The notes below the pieces were generated by a model. The model made no database searches. It had not been told where the DNA came from and saw nothing but the letters and a program-made list of their open reading frames with translations. From Inhella proteolytica (GTDB taxonomy: Bacteria; Pseudomonadota; Gammaproteobacteria; Burkholderiales; Burkholderiaceae_C), in the NCBI RefSeq assembly GCF_016093275.1, contig NZ_JAEDAK010000018.1, forward strand, positions 17,046 to 81,045: a DNA stretch of 64,000 bases. Reading direction: 5' to 3'. Shown one piece after another: positions 24,532 through 33,319 of the stretch; positions within the stretch are counted from its first letter, which is position 1; each line of letters begins with the position of its first letter. Both the position numbers and the translations under genes were made by a program.

Positions 24532-24546
24532 TTCGCAGCGCCGCGA

Positions 24547-25284
24547 TCAGCTGAGCTGCAGCGCGAACTCGCGGCGCTGCTGGCCCTTCTCGCCCGCGCC
24601 GCTGCCGCTGCCGGTGGTGAGCTTGCGCGTCACCACCAGGCGCTCGCCGCTGACGGCGAAATGCCATTCGTCCTGCGAGTTCATCTCGAAGCTGATGACC
24701 ACCATGGCGCGGCCCGAGATCTTTTGCGTGCTGCGCGCGGCCAGCGGCGTGCCGTCGGCCGCCACCCACACATCGAGCTGGCCCTCGTACTTCTTCACGT
24801 ATTTGTCCGGCCGGCGCTGCTGCAGCTCGAAGCTCAGCAGCTTGGCCGGCTTGCCCTGCCAGCTGTCGGCCTTTTCGCCCTTCAGCGTGGCGCGCGCCAG
24901 CTGGCGGCTCAGCACCTCGGCCGGGCGGGTCAGCTCGCGCACTTCCTTGTAGCCGAGCTCGCGCAGGCCGTTGGCCGTGGGGGTGGCGGCCTTCGGGTCC
25001 TGGTCCTTGGCCTGGTCTTCCGAAAGCGCCTTGTTCAGCAAGGTCTGCGGGTAGGCCAGGCGCAGGCCCTGCGGGCCGTCCTCGAAGCTCAGCTGGGCCT
25101 GGCCGGGCTGCACCTCGGCGTCGTCCTTGCCTTCGTTGTTGCGGTTCTCGCTCTTCAGCGTCACCTGGCCGCGGATCGGGGTTTCGGCCTGCAGGCGCTG
25201 CAGGGCGGCCTTGAGGTCGGCGAGGGTGTCGGCCTGCACCGGCAGAACCGTCAGCAGCAGGGCAGCAAGGGGGATCAGGCGCAT
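24547..25284 (-). CDS. Periplasmic protein of unknown function
   Basis: A 245-residue protein with a clear signal peptide (MRLIPLAALLLTVLPVQA) and a soluble, charged body. I recognise no family. Segments such as LADLKAALQRLQAETPIRGQ, LDVWVAADGTPLAAR and SFEMNSQDEWHFAVSGERLV suggest a beta-rich outer-membrane-lipoprotein-like fold (LolA/YdjY style), but that is a guess. It starts four bases after the esterase stop, in the same orientation, so it is likely co-transcribed with it. Confidence 0.72.
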   Translation of the reverse strand: MRLIPLAALLLTVLPVQADTLADLKAALQRLQAETPIRGQVTLKSENRNNEGKDDAEVQPGQAQLSFEDGPQGLRLAYPQTLLNKALSEDQAKDQDPKAATPTANGLRELGYKEVRELTRPAEVLSRQLARATLKGEKADSWQGKPAKLLSFELQQRRPDKYVKKYEGQLDVWVAADGTPLAARSTQKISGRAMVVISFEMNSQDEWHFAVSGERLVVTRKLTTGSGSGAGEKGQQRREFALQLS

Positions 25285-25287
25285 GGT

Positions 25288-26169
25288 CTATGGCAGGGAT
25301 TGGGCAAGAAATTCCACCAGCGCACGGCCGATGGCATCGGGGTCGCGGCCAAAGTCGGCATGGCCGGCGCCGGGGATCACGATCAAGCGGCCCGGTGCGT
25401 TGACCTGCACCCCGGCGGCAGCCAGGCGGTAGGCCTGCTCCAGCGGCACCACGGGGTCCAGTTCGCCGTGCAGGATCAGGCTCGGCACCGTGCCGTAACG
25501 AACGTAATGGGTGGGGCTGGCCTCCTGCAGTTGCAGGGCCGTGGGGCTGCGGGTGCCGAGCAGGGCCTGCACGGTGCCAAGCGCCTGCGCGCTGGCGCCG
25601 GCCAGCGCGCTCAGGTCGTACGGCCCGCCATGCAGCACGGCCGCGGCCACGCGCGTGCTGCCCTCGCGCGGCAGGCCCCGGCCCTCGAAGCGCGGGTCGT
25701 CCGGCGTGTAGGCCAGCAGCGCGGCCAGATGGGCGCCGGCAGAGCCGCCGATCACCGCCACCTTCTCGCCGTCCACCTCCCACGCCGCCGCCTGGCTGCG
25801 CAGCCAGCGCAGCGCGCACTTCAGGTCTTCCAGCGGGGCCGGGTGGTGCACGGCGGGGGCCAGGCGGTAGTCCACGCTCAGGCCGGTGTAGCCCAGGCCG
25901 GCCAGGTTGCGGGCCAGGGCCTCGTAGTCCGCGCGGCTGCCGGTGCTCCATCCGCCGCCGTGCACGAACAGCAGCGCGCGCCGCCGGTGCGCGCCGCTCG
26001 GGGGCTGGTACAGGTCGCCCAGCAGGCGTTCGCCATCCACCTGGCAGACCGTCAGACCGCGCGTGATGCGCGGCGCCGGTGGCTCTGCGGGGGCGGCCGG
26101 AGCCGGGCCCGTGCCGCCGCCGCAGGCCAGCAGGGTCATCAGGCTCAGCAGCAGGGCGCAGCGACGCAT
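25288..26169 (-). CDS. Alpha/beta-hydrolase esterase, probable lipoprotein
   Basis: A 293-residue hydrolase of the BD-FAE/HSL-like group. The N-terminus MRRCALLLSLMTLLACGGG carries a lipobox (LLAC), so it is probably membrane-anchored. The oxyanion motif is LFVHGGGWSTGSR, the nucleophile elbow is IGGSAGAHLA, the acid is in HGELDPVVPLEQ and the histidine is in GAGHADFGRD. It likely cleaves acetyl or feruloyl esters. The ATG at 26169 is chosen because it begins the signal sequence. Confidence 0.85.
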   Translation of the reverse strand: MRRCALLLSLMTLLACGGGTGPAPAAPAEPPAPRITRGLTVCQVDGERLLGDLYQPPSGAHRRRALLFVHGGGWSTGSRADYEALARNLAGLGYTGLSVDYRLAPAVHHPAPLEDLKCALRWLRSQAAAWEVDGEKVAVIGGSAGAHLAALLAYTPDDPRFEGRGLPREGSTRVAAAVLHGGPYDLSALAGASAQALGTVQALLGTRSPTALQLQEASPTHYVRYGTVPSLILHGELDPVVPLEQAYRLAAAGVQVNAPGRLIVIPGAGHADFGRDPDAIGRALVEFLAQSLP

Positions 26170-26252
26170 GGCGGAACAAAGCAGAGTGCCGGGGGCGGCC
26201 ATTGTGGGCACGCGCGGGCAGCGGGTGAGTGCTTGCCCCGAGAATGCGGGCC

Positions 26253-27668
26253 ATGCCTTGGTTAGAGCTTGTGACAGCGCTGCTTGCGCTGGTGACGCTG
26301 GTGCTGGTGTTCCTGCTGCTGAAACGGCCGCCCCCCGTGGCGGACCTGCAACCGGTGCAGCAAGCCTTGTTGAACAGTGAGCGCGGCCTGCGCGACGACA
26401 GCCAGCGCCAGGCCCAGGCCCTGAGGCAGGAACTGCTGGGTCAGCTCGGCCAGTTCCAGACCAGCCTGATGGCCCAGGGCGGCGACGTGGCGCGCACCCA
26501 GAACGAGCAGATCGACGGCCTGCGCGTGCAGGTGGCCGGGCTGCAGCAGGGCCTGATGCAGGGCCTGCAAAGCACCACCAGCGCGCTCAACCAGGCCCAG
26601 GCCGCGGCGCGCGAGGCGCTGGATGCGGCGCTGATGCGCAATGCCACGCAGTTGCGCGAGCAGCTGGCCGCGCTGACCACCGCCAACGAGCAGCGCATGG
26701 CCGATCTGCGCCACACCGTGGAGCAGCGCCTGGCTGGCATCCAGCAGGACAACGCCGCCAAGCTGGAGCAGATGCGCGCCACCGTGGACGAGAAGCTGCA
26801 CGCGACGCTGGAACAGCGCCTGGGCGAGAGCTTCCGCCAGGTGGCCGAGCGCCTGGAGCAGGTGCACCGCGGCCTGGGCGATATGCAGAACCTGGCGCGC
26901 GACGTGGGGAGCTTGAGCCGCGTGCTCACCGGCGTGAAGACGCGCGGCGTGTTCGGCGAGGTGCAGCTGGCCGCGCTGCTGGAGCAGGTGTTCACGCCCG
27001 AGCAGTACGGGCGCGAGGTCATCACCGTGCCCGGATCAAACGCCCGCGTCGAGTTCGCCGTCAAGCTGCCGGGGCAGGGAGAGAGCCCGATCTGGCTGCC
27101 GATTGACGCCAAGTTCCCGCGCGAGGACTACGAGCGCCTGCTCGACGCCCAGGAGCGCGCCGACGCCACCGCCGCCGAAACCGCCGGCAAGGCCCTGGAG
27201 GCGCGCCTGCGCCTGGAGGCCCGCACCATTGCCGACAAATACCTGGCACCGCCGCACACCACCGATTTCGCGCTGCTCTTCCTGCCCACCGAGGGTCTGT
27301 ACGCCGAGGCCTTGCGCCGCCCCGGGCTCTTCGAGGCCCTGCAGCGCGAACACAAGGTGATGCTCACCGGCCCCACCACCCTGCTGGCCACGCTGGGCAG
27401 CCTGCAGATGGGCTTTCGCACCCTGGCGCTGGAAAAGCGCAGCGCCGAAGTCTGGAGCGTGCTGGGCGCCGTCAAGACCGAGTTCGGCAAGTTCGGCGAG
27501 GTGCTGGCCAAGACCAAGAAGAAGCTGCAGGAAGCCAGCAACACCATCGATGCCGCCGAGGTGCGCACGCGCGCGATGACGCGCCAGCTCAAGACCGTCG
27601 AGGCCCTGCCCGAGACCGAGGCGCAGCGCCTGCTGGAGATTGCCGACTCTGAGGACGAGCCCGCTTGA
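26253..27668 (+). CDS. rmuC: DNA recombination protein RmuC
   Basis: A 471-residue RmuC-family protein that limits DNA inversions and probably acts as a nuclease. It has an N-terminal membrane anchor (LVTALLALVTLVLVFLLLK) and a long coiled-coil rich in Gln/Glu/Arg to about residue 210. The conserved RmuC core follows: GVKTRGVFGEVQLAALLEQ, WLPIDAKFPREDYERLL, FLPTEGLYAEALRRPG and MLTGPTTLLATLGSLQMGF. ATGs at 26229 and 26244 are also possible starts. The stop overlaps the TTG start of the MFS transporter as TTGA. Confidence 0.94.
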   Translation: MPWLELVTALLALVTLVLVFLLLKRPPPVADLQPVQQALLNSERGLRDDSQRQAQALRQELLGQLGQFQTSLMAQGGDVARTQNEQIDGLRVQVAGLQQGLMQGLQSTTSALNQAQAAAREALDAALMRNATQLREQLAALTTANEQRMADLRHTVEQRLAGIQQDNAAKLEQMRATVDEKLHATLEQRLGESFRQVAERLEQVHRGLGDMQNLARDVGSLSRVLTGVKTRGVFGEVQLAALLEQVFTPEQYGREVITVPGSNARVEFAVKLPGQGESPIWLPIDAKFPREDYERLLDAQERADATAAETAGKALEARLRLEARTIADKYLAPPHTTDFALLFLPTEGLYAEALRRPGLFEALQREHKVMLTGPTTLLATLGSLQMGFRTLALEKRSAEVWSVLGAVKTEFGKFGEVLAKTKKKLQEASNTIDAAEVRTRAMTRQLKTVEALPETEAQRLLEIADSEDEPA

Positions 27669-28825
27669 GCCATAGCCTGCCCGCGGGCTTCTGGCGCCTG
27701 ATTGCCGCCATCGTGGCCGTGCACGCCTGCATGGCCACCACCCGTGTGGCCAGCACGCTCTGGCTGCTGCACACCGGCCATGGCGAGGTGACGGTGGGCG
27801 TGCTGCTCGCCCTGGTGGCCCTGGCCCCGGCCCTGCTGGGCCCGGCGGCGGGCGCCTGGGCGGACCGCTACGGCCTCTGGAAGCCCATGCAGATTGCCAC
27901 CGCCCTGGCCCTGGTGGGCACGGCCGCGCCGCTGTTGTGGACGCATGTCAGCACCCTGGTGATCGGCGCCATCGGCACCGGTGGAGCCATCGGTGTGGCG
28001 GCGGTGGCGGTGCAGCGCGAGGTGGCGCAGCGCGCCCGCGAGCTCACCGACCAGAGCGCTTCCCAGCGCATGTACTCCTGGGTGGCGCTCGGCCCGGCGC
28101 TCTCCAACACCCTGGCGCCGCTCTTGGCCGGCGCCCTGATCGACACCGTCAGCCACCGCGCCGCGTTTGGTGCCGCGGTGCTGATGGTGCCGGTGGGCCT
28201 GTGGCTGCTGCGTGAGCGCCGCCACCTGCCGCGCCCGGTGCTCACGCAGCGCGTCAGCACCCGTCCCGCCTGGGACCTGCTGGAGGCCAAGAGCCTGCGC
28301 CAGCTGCTCGTCATCAACCTGGTGCTGGCCGCGGCCTGGGACGCGCACAGCTTCGTCGTGCCCGTGCTCGGCCACGCGCGCGGCTACTCGGCCTCCACCA
28401 TCGGTGCCATCCTGGCCTGCTTCTCGGTGGCCGGCATGGCGGTGCGTCTGCTCATCATCCGCTTCGCGGGCGCCTGGAGCGAACGCCTGATGCTGCGCAG
28501 CGCCATGGGCGTGACGATGGCGATGTCGGCCGTCTACGCCTTCCTGCCCGGGCCGCTGGGCCTGATGCTGGGCTCGGCCTGCCTGGGCCTGGCCCTGGGC
28601 TCGGTGCAGCCCACCGTGTTGGCGGCGCTGACGCACGCCACCCCGCCCGAGCGCCACGGCCAGGTGCTGGGCCTGCGCATGATGGCCACCAACGCGGCGG
28701 GCGTGACGCTGCCAATGGGCTTCGGCCTGCTGGCCGGCCTGGCGGGTGTGGGCGGGCCGCTGTGGCTGACTGCCGCGATGGTGGCGGCGGTGTGGCCGGC
28801 TACCAAGGTTTTGCGCGCGGTTTGA
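27665..28825 (+). CDS. MFS transporter
   Basis: A 386-residue major facilitator with about twelve hydrophobic helices. The loop between helices 2 and 3 has the MFS signature form GAWADRYGLWKPM. It probably exports a small molecule or drug; the substrate is unknown. The start is a TTG whose last two bases lie in the RmuC stop (TTGA overlap), so it is translated by coupling to RmuC. GAGGACGAG lies just before it. The next ATG in frame would remove the first helix. Confidence 0.82.
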   Translation: MSHSLPAGFWRLIAAIVAVHACMATTRVASTLWLLHTGHGEVTVGVLLALVALAPALLGPAAGAWADRYGLWKPMQIATALALVGTAAPLLWTHVSTLVIGAIGTGGAIGVAAVAVQREVAQRARELTDQSASQRMYSWVALGPALSNTLAPLLAGALIDTVSHRAAFGAAVLMVPVGLWLLRERRHLPRPVLTQRVSTRPAWDLLEAKSLRQLLVINLVLAAAWDAHSFVVPVLGHARGYSASTIGAILACFSVAGMAVRLLIIRFAGAWSERLMLRSAMGVTMAMSAVYAFLPGPLGLMLGSACLGLALGSVQPTVLAALTHATPPERHGQVLGLRMMATNAAGVTLPMGFGLLAGLAGVGGPLWLTAAMVAAVWPATKVLRAV

Positions 28826-28860
28826 GCGGGCGGGCGGCCGAGGGCGGTGGCTGACGCGCG

Positions 28861-29892
28861 TCAGCGCCCGCGCTGCCGAAAACGCGCCGGGCTCTCGCCC
28901 ACTAGGCGGCGGAACAGGCGGGCGAAGGTGGGCACGTCCTGGTAGCCCACGGCCGCCACGATCTGGGCCGTGCTCTGGCGGGTGCCGAGCAGCAGCTGCT
29001 TGGCCTTCTGCACGCGCGCCTGCTGCAACAGGGCCAGCGGCGTGCTGCCGGTTTCCTGGCGGACGCGCCGCAGCAGGGTGCGGCTGCTGATGTGAAAGGC
29101 CGCGGCCAGGCGCGCCAGGTCGAAGGGTTCGGCCAGGCGGGCCTCCAGCCAGCCGCGCACCGCCTGCGCGAACGAGGGCGGGGCAGGCGGCAGCAGGCGC
29201 TCGTCCACATAGGGTGCCTGGCTGCTGCGCGGGGGCTGGAGCAGGGTCACGCGCGCGGTGCGGCTGGCCACGCGGGCGCCGTACAGGCGCTTGATGAGAT
29301 GCAGGGCCAGGTCGAACACCGAGCTGACGGCGCCGCTGCTCAGCAGCGCGCCGTCCTCCACCAGCAGCTCCTGCGCCTGGAGCTGCACCTGCGGGTAGCG
29401 CGCCGCGAAGGCCGGGGCGAACAGCCAGGAGGTGGTGGCGCGGCGGCCGTCCAGCAGGCCGGCCTCGGCCAGCAGGAAGCTGCCCAGGCAGACCGTGGCC
29501 ACCACGCTGCCCCGGGCCGCGCAGCGGCGGATGAAGCGCTGCTCCTCGGCCAGGGCTTGCAGCTGCAGCGCCAGGGCCTCGGGCCGGCCCAGCTCCATGC
29601 CGGGCACGAGCAGCAGGCCGTAGCGGCCCCGCGGGCGCCCGGGGCTCAGCACGAAGCCGCCCGCCAGGCGCACCGGGCCGGGCCGCAGGGCCACGAGTTC
29701 CAGCACCGGGGCAGGCGGCAGCGCCTGGCCTGCCGTTGTGCCTGTCGTTTGATCCATTGCCTGCGCCAGCTGCCCCGCCAGCCGCAGCAGGTCGGCCAGG
29801 CCCAGCAGCTCGGTGCCCAGGCAGCCGGGGTAGGCCAGCAGCGCGATGCGCAGGGTCTCGGGGGCGGGAGCGGTGCTGGGCGTTGTGGCCAT
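28861..29892 (-). CDS. GlxA-type AraC-family regulator with DJ-1/PfpI-like domain
   Basis: A 343-residue transcriptional regulator. The N-terminal half is a class-I-glutamine-amidotransferase-like (DJ-1/PfpI) sensor domain, beginning TLRIALLAYPGCLGTELLGL, with the elbow region VVATVCLGSFLLAEAGLLDG keeping a Cys. The C-terminal AraC domain holds two helix-turn-helix units (DLARLAAAFHISSRTLLRRV and IVAAVGYQDVPTFARLFRRL). It is divergent from a metallo-beta-lactamase-fold gene, with four ATGGCG/CGCCAT half-sites between them, which it probably binds. Confidence 0.9.
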   Translation of the reverse strand: MATTPSTAPAPETLRIALLAYPGCLGTELLGLADLLRLAGQLAQAMDQTTGTTAGQALPPAPVLELVALRPGPVRLAGGFVLSPGRPRGRYGLLLVPGMELGRPEALALQLQALAEEQRFIRRCAARGSVVATVCLGSFLLAEAGLLDGRRATTSWLFAPAFAARYPQVQLQAQELLVEDGALLSSGAVSSVFDLALHLIKRLYGARVASRTARVTLLQPPRSSQAPYVDERLLPPAPPSFAQAVRGWLEARLAEPFDLARLAAAFHISSRTLLRRVRQETGSTPLALLQQARVQKAKQLLLGTRQSTAQIVAAVGYQDVPTFARLFRRLVGESPARFRQRGR

Positions 29893-29905
29893 ATCGAACC
29901 CAAAG

Positions 29906-29981
29906 ATGGCGATGCCGCCATGCTGCCAGATGCCGGAGCCCACCGAGCATGGCGGCCTGATCCACACCGAGATTCCGCCAT
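29906..29981. promoter_or_regulatory. Cluster of ATGGCG/CGCCAT half-sites
   Basis: Half-sites are at 29906 (ATGGCG), 29916 (CGCCAT), 29949 (ATGGCG) and 29976 (CGCCAT, running into the start codon). An 11-bp perfect inverted repeat (GCCGCCATGCT at 29914-29924 with AGCATGGCGGC at 29946-29956) spans two of them. This occupies nearly all the divergent spacer and is a likely operator for the GlxA-type regulator. Confidence 0.5.
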
Positions 29982-30783
29982 GCAGATCACGCAACTCCGC
30001 AGTGCCACCCTGGTCATCCACAGCGGGCCGCACCACATCCTGGTGGACCCGATGCTGGCGCCCCGCCACGCGCTGCCGCCGCTACGACTGCTCGACGGCC
30101 GGCGTGAGCGCAACCCCACCGTCGGCCTGCCCGCGGCGGCCGCCGGCGTGCTGGAGCAGGTGACCCATGTGCTCATCACCCATTGCCAGAAGGGCCACTT
30201 CGACCACCTGGACCGGGCCGGCAAGGCCTGGCTGCGCGAGCGCCAGCTGCCGGTGATCTGCACCCCGCACGACGCCGAGTACCTGCAGGCGCGCGGCCTG
30301 AACGTGCAGGTCCTGGCGCCCGGGCACGATCAGCCCCAGCCCTTTCTGGGCGGGCGCATCCGCACCCTGCGCTGCACCCATGGCCGCGGCCTGGTGGGCC
30401 GGCTGATGGAGCATGGCGTGGGCTACTTCATCGAGCTGCCGGCCGAGCCCACGCTCTACCTGGCCGGCGACACGGTGCTGACGCCGGCCATCGTTGAGTT
30501 CCTGCAGCGCGAGCAGCCCGATGTCTGCGTGCTGCCGGCCGGCGGCGCGCACTTTGACTTCGGTGGCGAGCTCATCATGGGCGTGGACGAGGTGCTGGCC
30601 TGCACCCGCCTGACGCAGGGCCTGGTAGTGGCCAATCACCTGGAAGCCCTGAGCCACTGCCCCGTGACGCGCGCCGAGCTGCGGCAGGCCGCTCAGGCGG
30701 CCGGCCTGGCAACCCGCCTGTGCGTGCCGGAGGATGGTGAGACCCTGAACCTGGCCGCGCCCGCACTCGCCTGCGCCGCCTGA
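29980..30783 (+). CDS. Metallo-beta-lactamase-fold hydrolase
   Basis: A 267-residue protein of the UlaG-like metallo-hydrolase group. It begins MQITQLRSATLVIHSGPHHILVDP. The metal-binding HxHxDH-type motif appears altered: VLITHCQKGHFDHLDRAGKA keeps H, H, D and H but with an extended spacing. Further ligands are probably in LAGDTVLTPAIVEFL and VVANHLEALSHCP. Such proteins cleave lactones, phosphodiesters or related esters. It is divergent from the GlxA-type regulator, which presumably controls it. The changed motif makes activity uncertain. Confidence 0.8.
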   Translation: MQITQLRSATLVIHSGPHHILVDPMLAPRHALPPLRLLDGRRERNPTVGLPAAAAGVLEQVTHVLITHCQKGHFDHLDRAGKAWLRERQLPVICTPHDAEYLQARGLNVQVLAPGHDQPQPFLGGRIRTLRCTHGRGLVGRLMEHGVGYFIELPAEPTLYLAGDTVLTPAIVEFLQREQPDVCVLPAGGAHFDFGGELIMGVDEVLACTRLTQGLVVANHLEALSHCPVTRAELRQAAQAAGLATRLCVPEDGETLNLAAPALACAA

Positions 30784-30798
30784 GGTTGGGCCACCCGC

Positions 30799-31860
30799 TC
30801 AGGTCTTGGGCGGCAGTGGCTGGGCGCCCAGCTCCAGCAGCAGCTCGGCCAGCGCCTTGCGCTCATCCCCCTGTGCCCAGGCCAAGGGCGGGGCGCCTTC
30901 ACTGTCGCGGGCGTCCAGGGGCGCGCCCTGCGCCGCCAGCCAGCGGATCAAAGCTGGCCGCTCGCCCGCCACCGCCAGGTGCAACGGGGTCATGGCCAGG
31001 CCGGAGGGCAGGGCGGCGCGGTCCACCCGGGCGCCTTTTGCCCGCAGGGCTTGCGCCACGGCCAGATGGCCCTCGCGGCAGGCTTCCATCAGCGGCGTGA
31101 AGCCGATGGGGTCGGGCGCGTCCACCGCGGCGCCGGCCTCCAGCAGGGCCACCACGGCCTGCAGCCGGCCCTCGCGTGCGGCGCGGGCCAGCAGTGGGCG
31201 GCCGGTCTCGTCGCTGCCGTTCGCCCGCGCCCCGGCGGCCAGGGCGGCACGCAGGGCGGCAGGGTCGTCGGCGTCCAGCGCGCTCAGCAGGGCCTGGGTG
31301 GCGGCATCGGGTGTGTGCAGCGTGCCGCGCTGCGCCAGCAGGCGCTTCAGCACGGGTTGGTGGCCGCGCCGCATGGCCACCTGCACCGCGTCGCCATGGC
31401 CCACCAGGTCGGTGCGGGCGCCATGCGCCAGCAGCAGGTCCACCAGCGGCAGGTCGCCATAGAAGGTGGCCCAGTTCAGCGCCGGGTCGCCGAAGGAATC
31501 GACGGCATTCACCTCGGCACCGTGGCGCAGCAGCATCTCGGCCAGGGGGCGGTAGCGGTTGTTGACCGCGATCATCAGCGCCGTGGCGTTGTAGTAGGAG
31601 GCCAGCCGCGGGTTGGGCGGTGCGCCGCGCGCCAGCAGGCGCTCTGCAATCGCCTGGTGGCCGCGCGACACCGCGATCAGCAGCGGTGCGGCCTGATCGG
31701 GGCGATCGGTGGCTTCGGCCGAGGTGCCCGCCGCCAGCAGGGTGCGCACCCGCTCGCTATCGCCGGCGCGGATGGCGGCGGCCAGCTCCTCGTACGCCGT
31801 GGCGGCCTGGACCGGAGTCAGGGCGGCAAGGGTCAGGGCAAGGGCGAGGATGCGCAGCAT
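30799..31860 (-). CDS. Exported ankyrin-repeat protein
   Basis: A 353-residue protein with a signal peptide (LALALTLAALTPVQA) followed by about nine ankyrin repeats. Examples are LLIAVSRGHQAIAERLLARG, AAREGRLQAVVALLEAGAAV and GFTPLMEACREGHLAVAQAL. Ankyrin repeats bind proteins. Periplasmic ankyrin proteins in proteobacteria often bind partner enzymes or serve as inhibitors or immunity factors, but nothing here identifies the partner. It converges on the metallo-hydrolase gene. Confidence 0.85.
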   Translation of the reverse strand: MLRILALALTLAALTPVQAATAYEELAAAIRAGDSERVRTLLAAGTSAEATDRPDQAAPLLIAVSRGHQAIAERLLARGAPPNPRLASYYNATALMIAVNNRYRPLAEMLLRHGAEVNAVDSFGDPALNWATFYGDLPLVDLLLAHGARTDLVGHGDAVQVAMRRGHQPVLKRLLAQRGTLHTPDAATQALLSALDADDPAALRAALAAGARANGSDETGRPLLARAAREGRLQAVVALLEAGAAVDAPDPIGFTPLMEACREGHLAVAQALRAKGARVDRAALPSGLAMTPLHLAVAGERPALIRWLAAQGAPLDARDSEGAPPLAWAQGDERKALAELLLELGAQPLPPKT

Positions 31861-31944
31861 GGCCAGGCTTCAAGGCGTGAAAGCGGAGCAGCATGCCGAT
31901 TCCGGCGCGGGCCGCGCAGTGCCGAAAGTCGGTGCGGAGCGCGC

Positions 31945-32565
31945 CTAGCGCTGCTGCACGGCCAGGCGCAGCCCCAGCCCGATGAGCACCAGACCGGCGA
32001 CCCGGTTGCCACCGCGCTGCAGCCGCTGCCAAGGCGGGCGGGCCCGCCCGACCAGCGCGGCCAGCGCGGATTCGTACAAGGTGTCCAGCAGCGCCAGAGT
32101 GCCGCCCAGCAGCAGGCATTGCAGCCAGAGCGGGCCCCGCAAGGCATCCAGAAAGGGCGGCAGAAAGGCCAGGAAGAACAGCGCCACCTTGGGGTTGAGC
32201 AAGCCGTTGAGCAAGCCCTGCAGCAGCAGCCGAAGCGCCGTGGCTTGGGGCGCGGCCGGCCCTGCCGCCGTGCTGTGGGCGGGGCGGCTGCGCCAGAGCG
32301 CGAGCCCCATCCAAAGCAGGTAGGCGGCTCCGGCCCCCTTGAGCAATGCAAACGCCAGCTCCGAGCGGGCCAGCAGCGCCGAAAGCCCGAGGCCCGCCAG
32401 CGTGGCATGCACCAGGGTGCCAAGGTTCAGGCCCACGGCGGTCCAGATGCCGGCGCGGGTGCCGCCTTCCAGCGTGCGCGCCAGCACCAGGGCCTGGGCG
32501 GGCCCCGGCACCAGGATCAGCGCCGCGCTGCTGAGCAGGAACAGCCCGTAGAGCCCGGCGTCCAT
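31945..32565 (-). CDS. LysE-family exporter
   Basis: A 206-residue inner-membrane protein of the LysE/RhtB amino-acid exporter family with about six helices. Family marks are LILVPGPAQALVLARTLEGG near the start, then WTAVGLNLGTLVHATLAGLG and GLLNGLLNPKVALFFLAFLPPF. It probably exports an amino acid or a homoserine-like compound. The ATG (32565) overlaps the stop of the upstream oxidoreductase as TGATG, so the two form one transcription unit. Confidence 0.9.
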   Translation of the reverse strand: MDAGLYGLFLLSSAALILVPGPAQALVLARTLEGGTRAGIWTAVGLNLGTLVHATLAGLGLSALLARSELAFALLKGAGAAYLLWMGLALWRSRPAHSTAAGPAAPQATALRLLLQGLLNGLLNPKVALFFLAFLPPFLDALRGPLWLQCLLLGGTLALLDTLYESALAALVGRARPPWQRLQRGGNRVAGLVLIGLGLRLAVQQR

Positions 32566-33215
32566 CACGGCGCGATGACCTTGAAGGCGTGCGCCCAGTC
32601 GCCGCGCAACAGGCCGGGCAGGCACCACAGTTGGCACAGCGGTTCGGTGGCTCGTGCGCCTTCGATGCGGCCGCAGTCATAGGGCTCCCAGCCGAAGGCG
32701 CGGACCAGCGCGGCCACCTCGGCCTTGGCCTCGGCGTCATTGCCGGCGATGAACATGGAGCCCGGCCCGCCGGCAAAGCGCGGCTGCACGAAATGTGCGG
32801 CGCCCACGGTGTTGAAGGCCTTCACGATGCGCAGGCTGGGAAAGGCCTGCTGCAGCCGCTCGCCCAGCGAGTCGTTGGGGCCGGTGAAGAAGCGCAGCAC
32901 GCCGTGCTCTGGGGTGGCGTCCTCGATCGGGTTGGTGGCGTCGATCAGCAGCTTGCCGTTCAAGGCGCTGCCCGCGGCGTCCAGCACCGCGGCGGCCGCG
33001 TGGCCCTTGACGGCCAGCACCACGGTCTGGCCGAAGGCGGCGGCCTGCGCGTAGCTGCCGGTCTGGCTGCCCGTCTCGCCGGCGAAGTCGGCCAGTGTGG
33101 CGGCGGTTTTGGCGGCGTCGCGGCCGGCCAGCATCACGGGATGCCCGAGGCCGCGCAGCCCGCGCGCCAGGCTCTTGGCGACATCACCGGTTCCGAGGAT
33201 GGCATAGGGGGTCAT
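32565..33215 (-). CDS. NADP-dependent F420-reductase-like oxidoreductase
   Basis: A 216-residue protein with an N-terminal Rossmann fold (MTPYAILGTGDVAKSLARGL) and the middle region VKAFNTVGAAHFVQPRF. The family includes F420H2:NADP oxidoreductases and NADPH-dependent reductases of unknown substrate. Since betaproteobacteria rarely make F420, a general NADPH-dependent role is more likely. CGGAG precedes the ATG at 33215. It is divergent from a LysR-type regulator and coupled to the LysE exporter downstream, so all three may form a small regulated unit. Confidence 0.82.
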   Translation of the reverse strand: MTPYAILGTGDVAKSLARGLRGLGHPVMLAGRDAAKTAATLADFAGETGSQTGSYAQAAAFGQTVVLAVKGHAAAAVLDAAGSALNGKLLIDATNPIEDATPEHGVLRFFTGPNDSLGERLQQAFPSLRIVKAFNTVGAAHFVQPRFAGGPGSMFIAGNDAEAKAEVAALVRAFGWEPYDCGRIEGARATEPLCQLWCLPGLLRGDWAHAFKVIAP

Positions 33216-33301
33216 GGAAATCTCCGAGGGGTTCAGGGTGGCGATGGGGCGGATTCTGGAAATGGGCTCGGCGTTCGTGAAGACACAATCCAGATTCAAA
33301 C

Positions 33302-33319
33302 TGTCACCAAAAATTGACA
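33302..33319. promoter_or_regulatory. Inverted repeat upstream of the LysR gene
   Basis: TGTCA-N8-TGACA with an AT-rich centre ends at the base before the LysR ATG and lies in the spacer shared with the divergent oxidoreductase. It may be an autoregulatory site for the LysR-type protein; position and symmetry are the only evidence. Confidence 0.4.
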
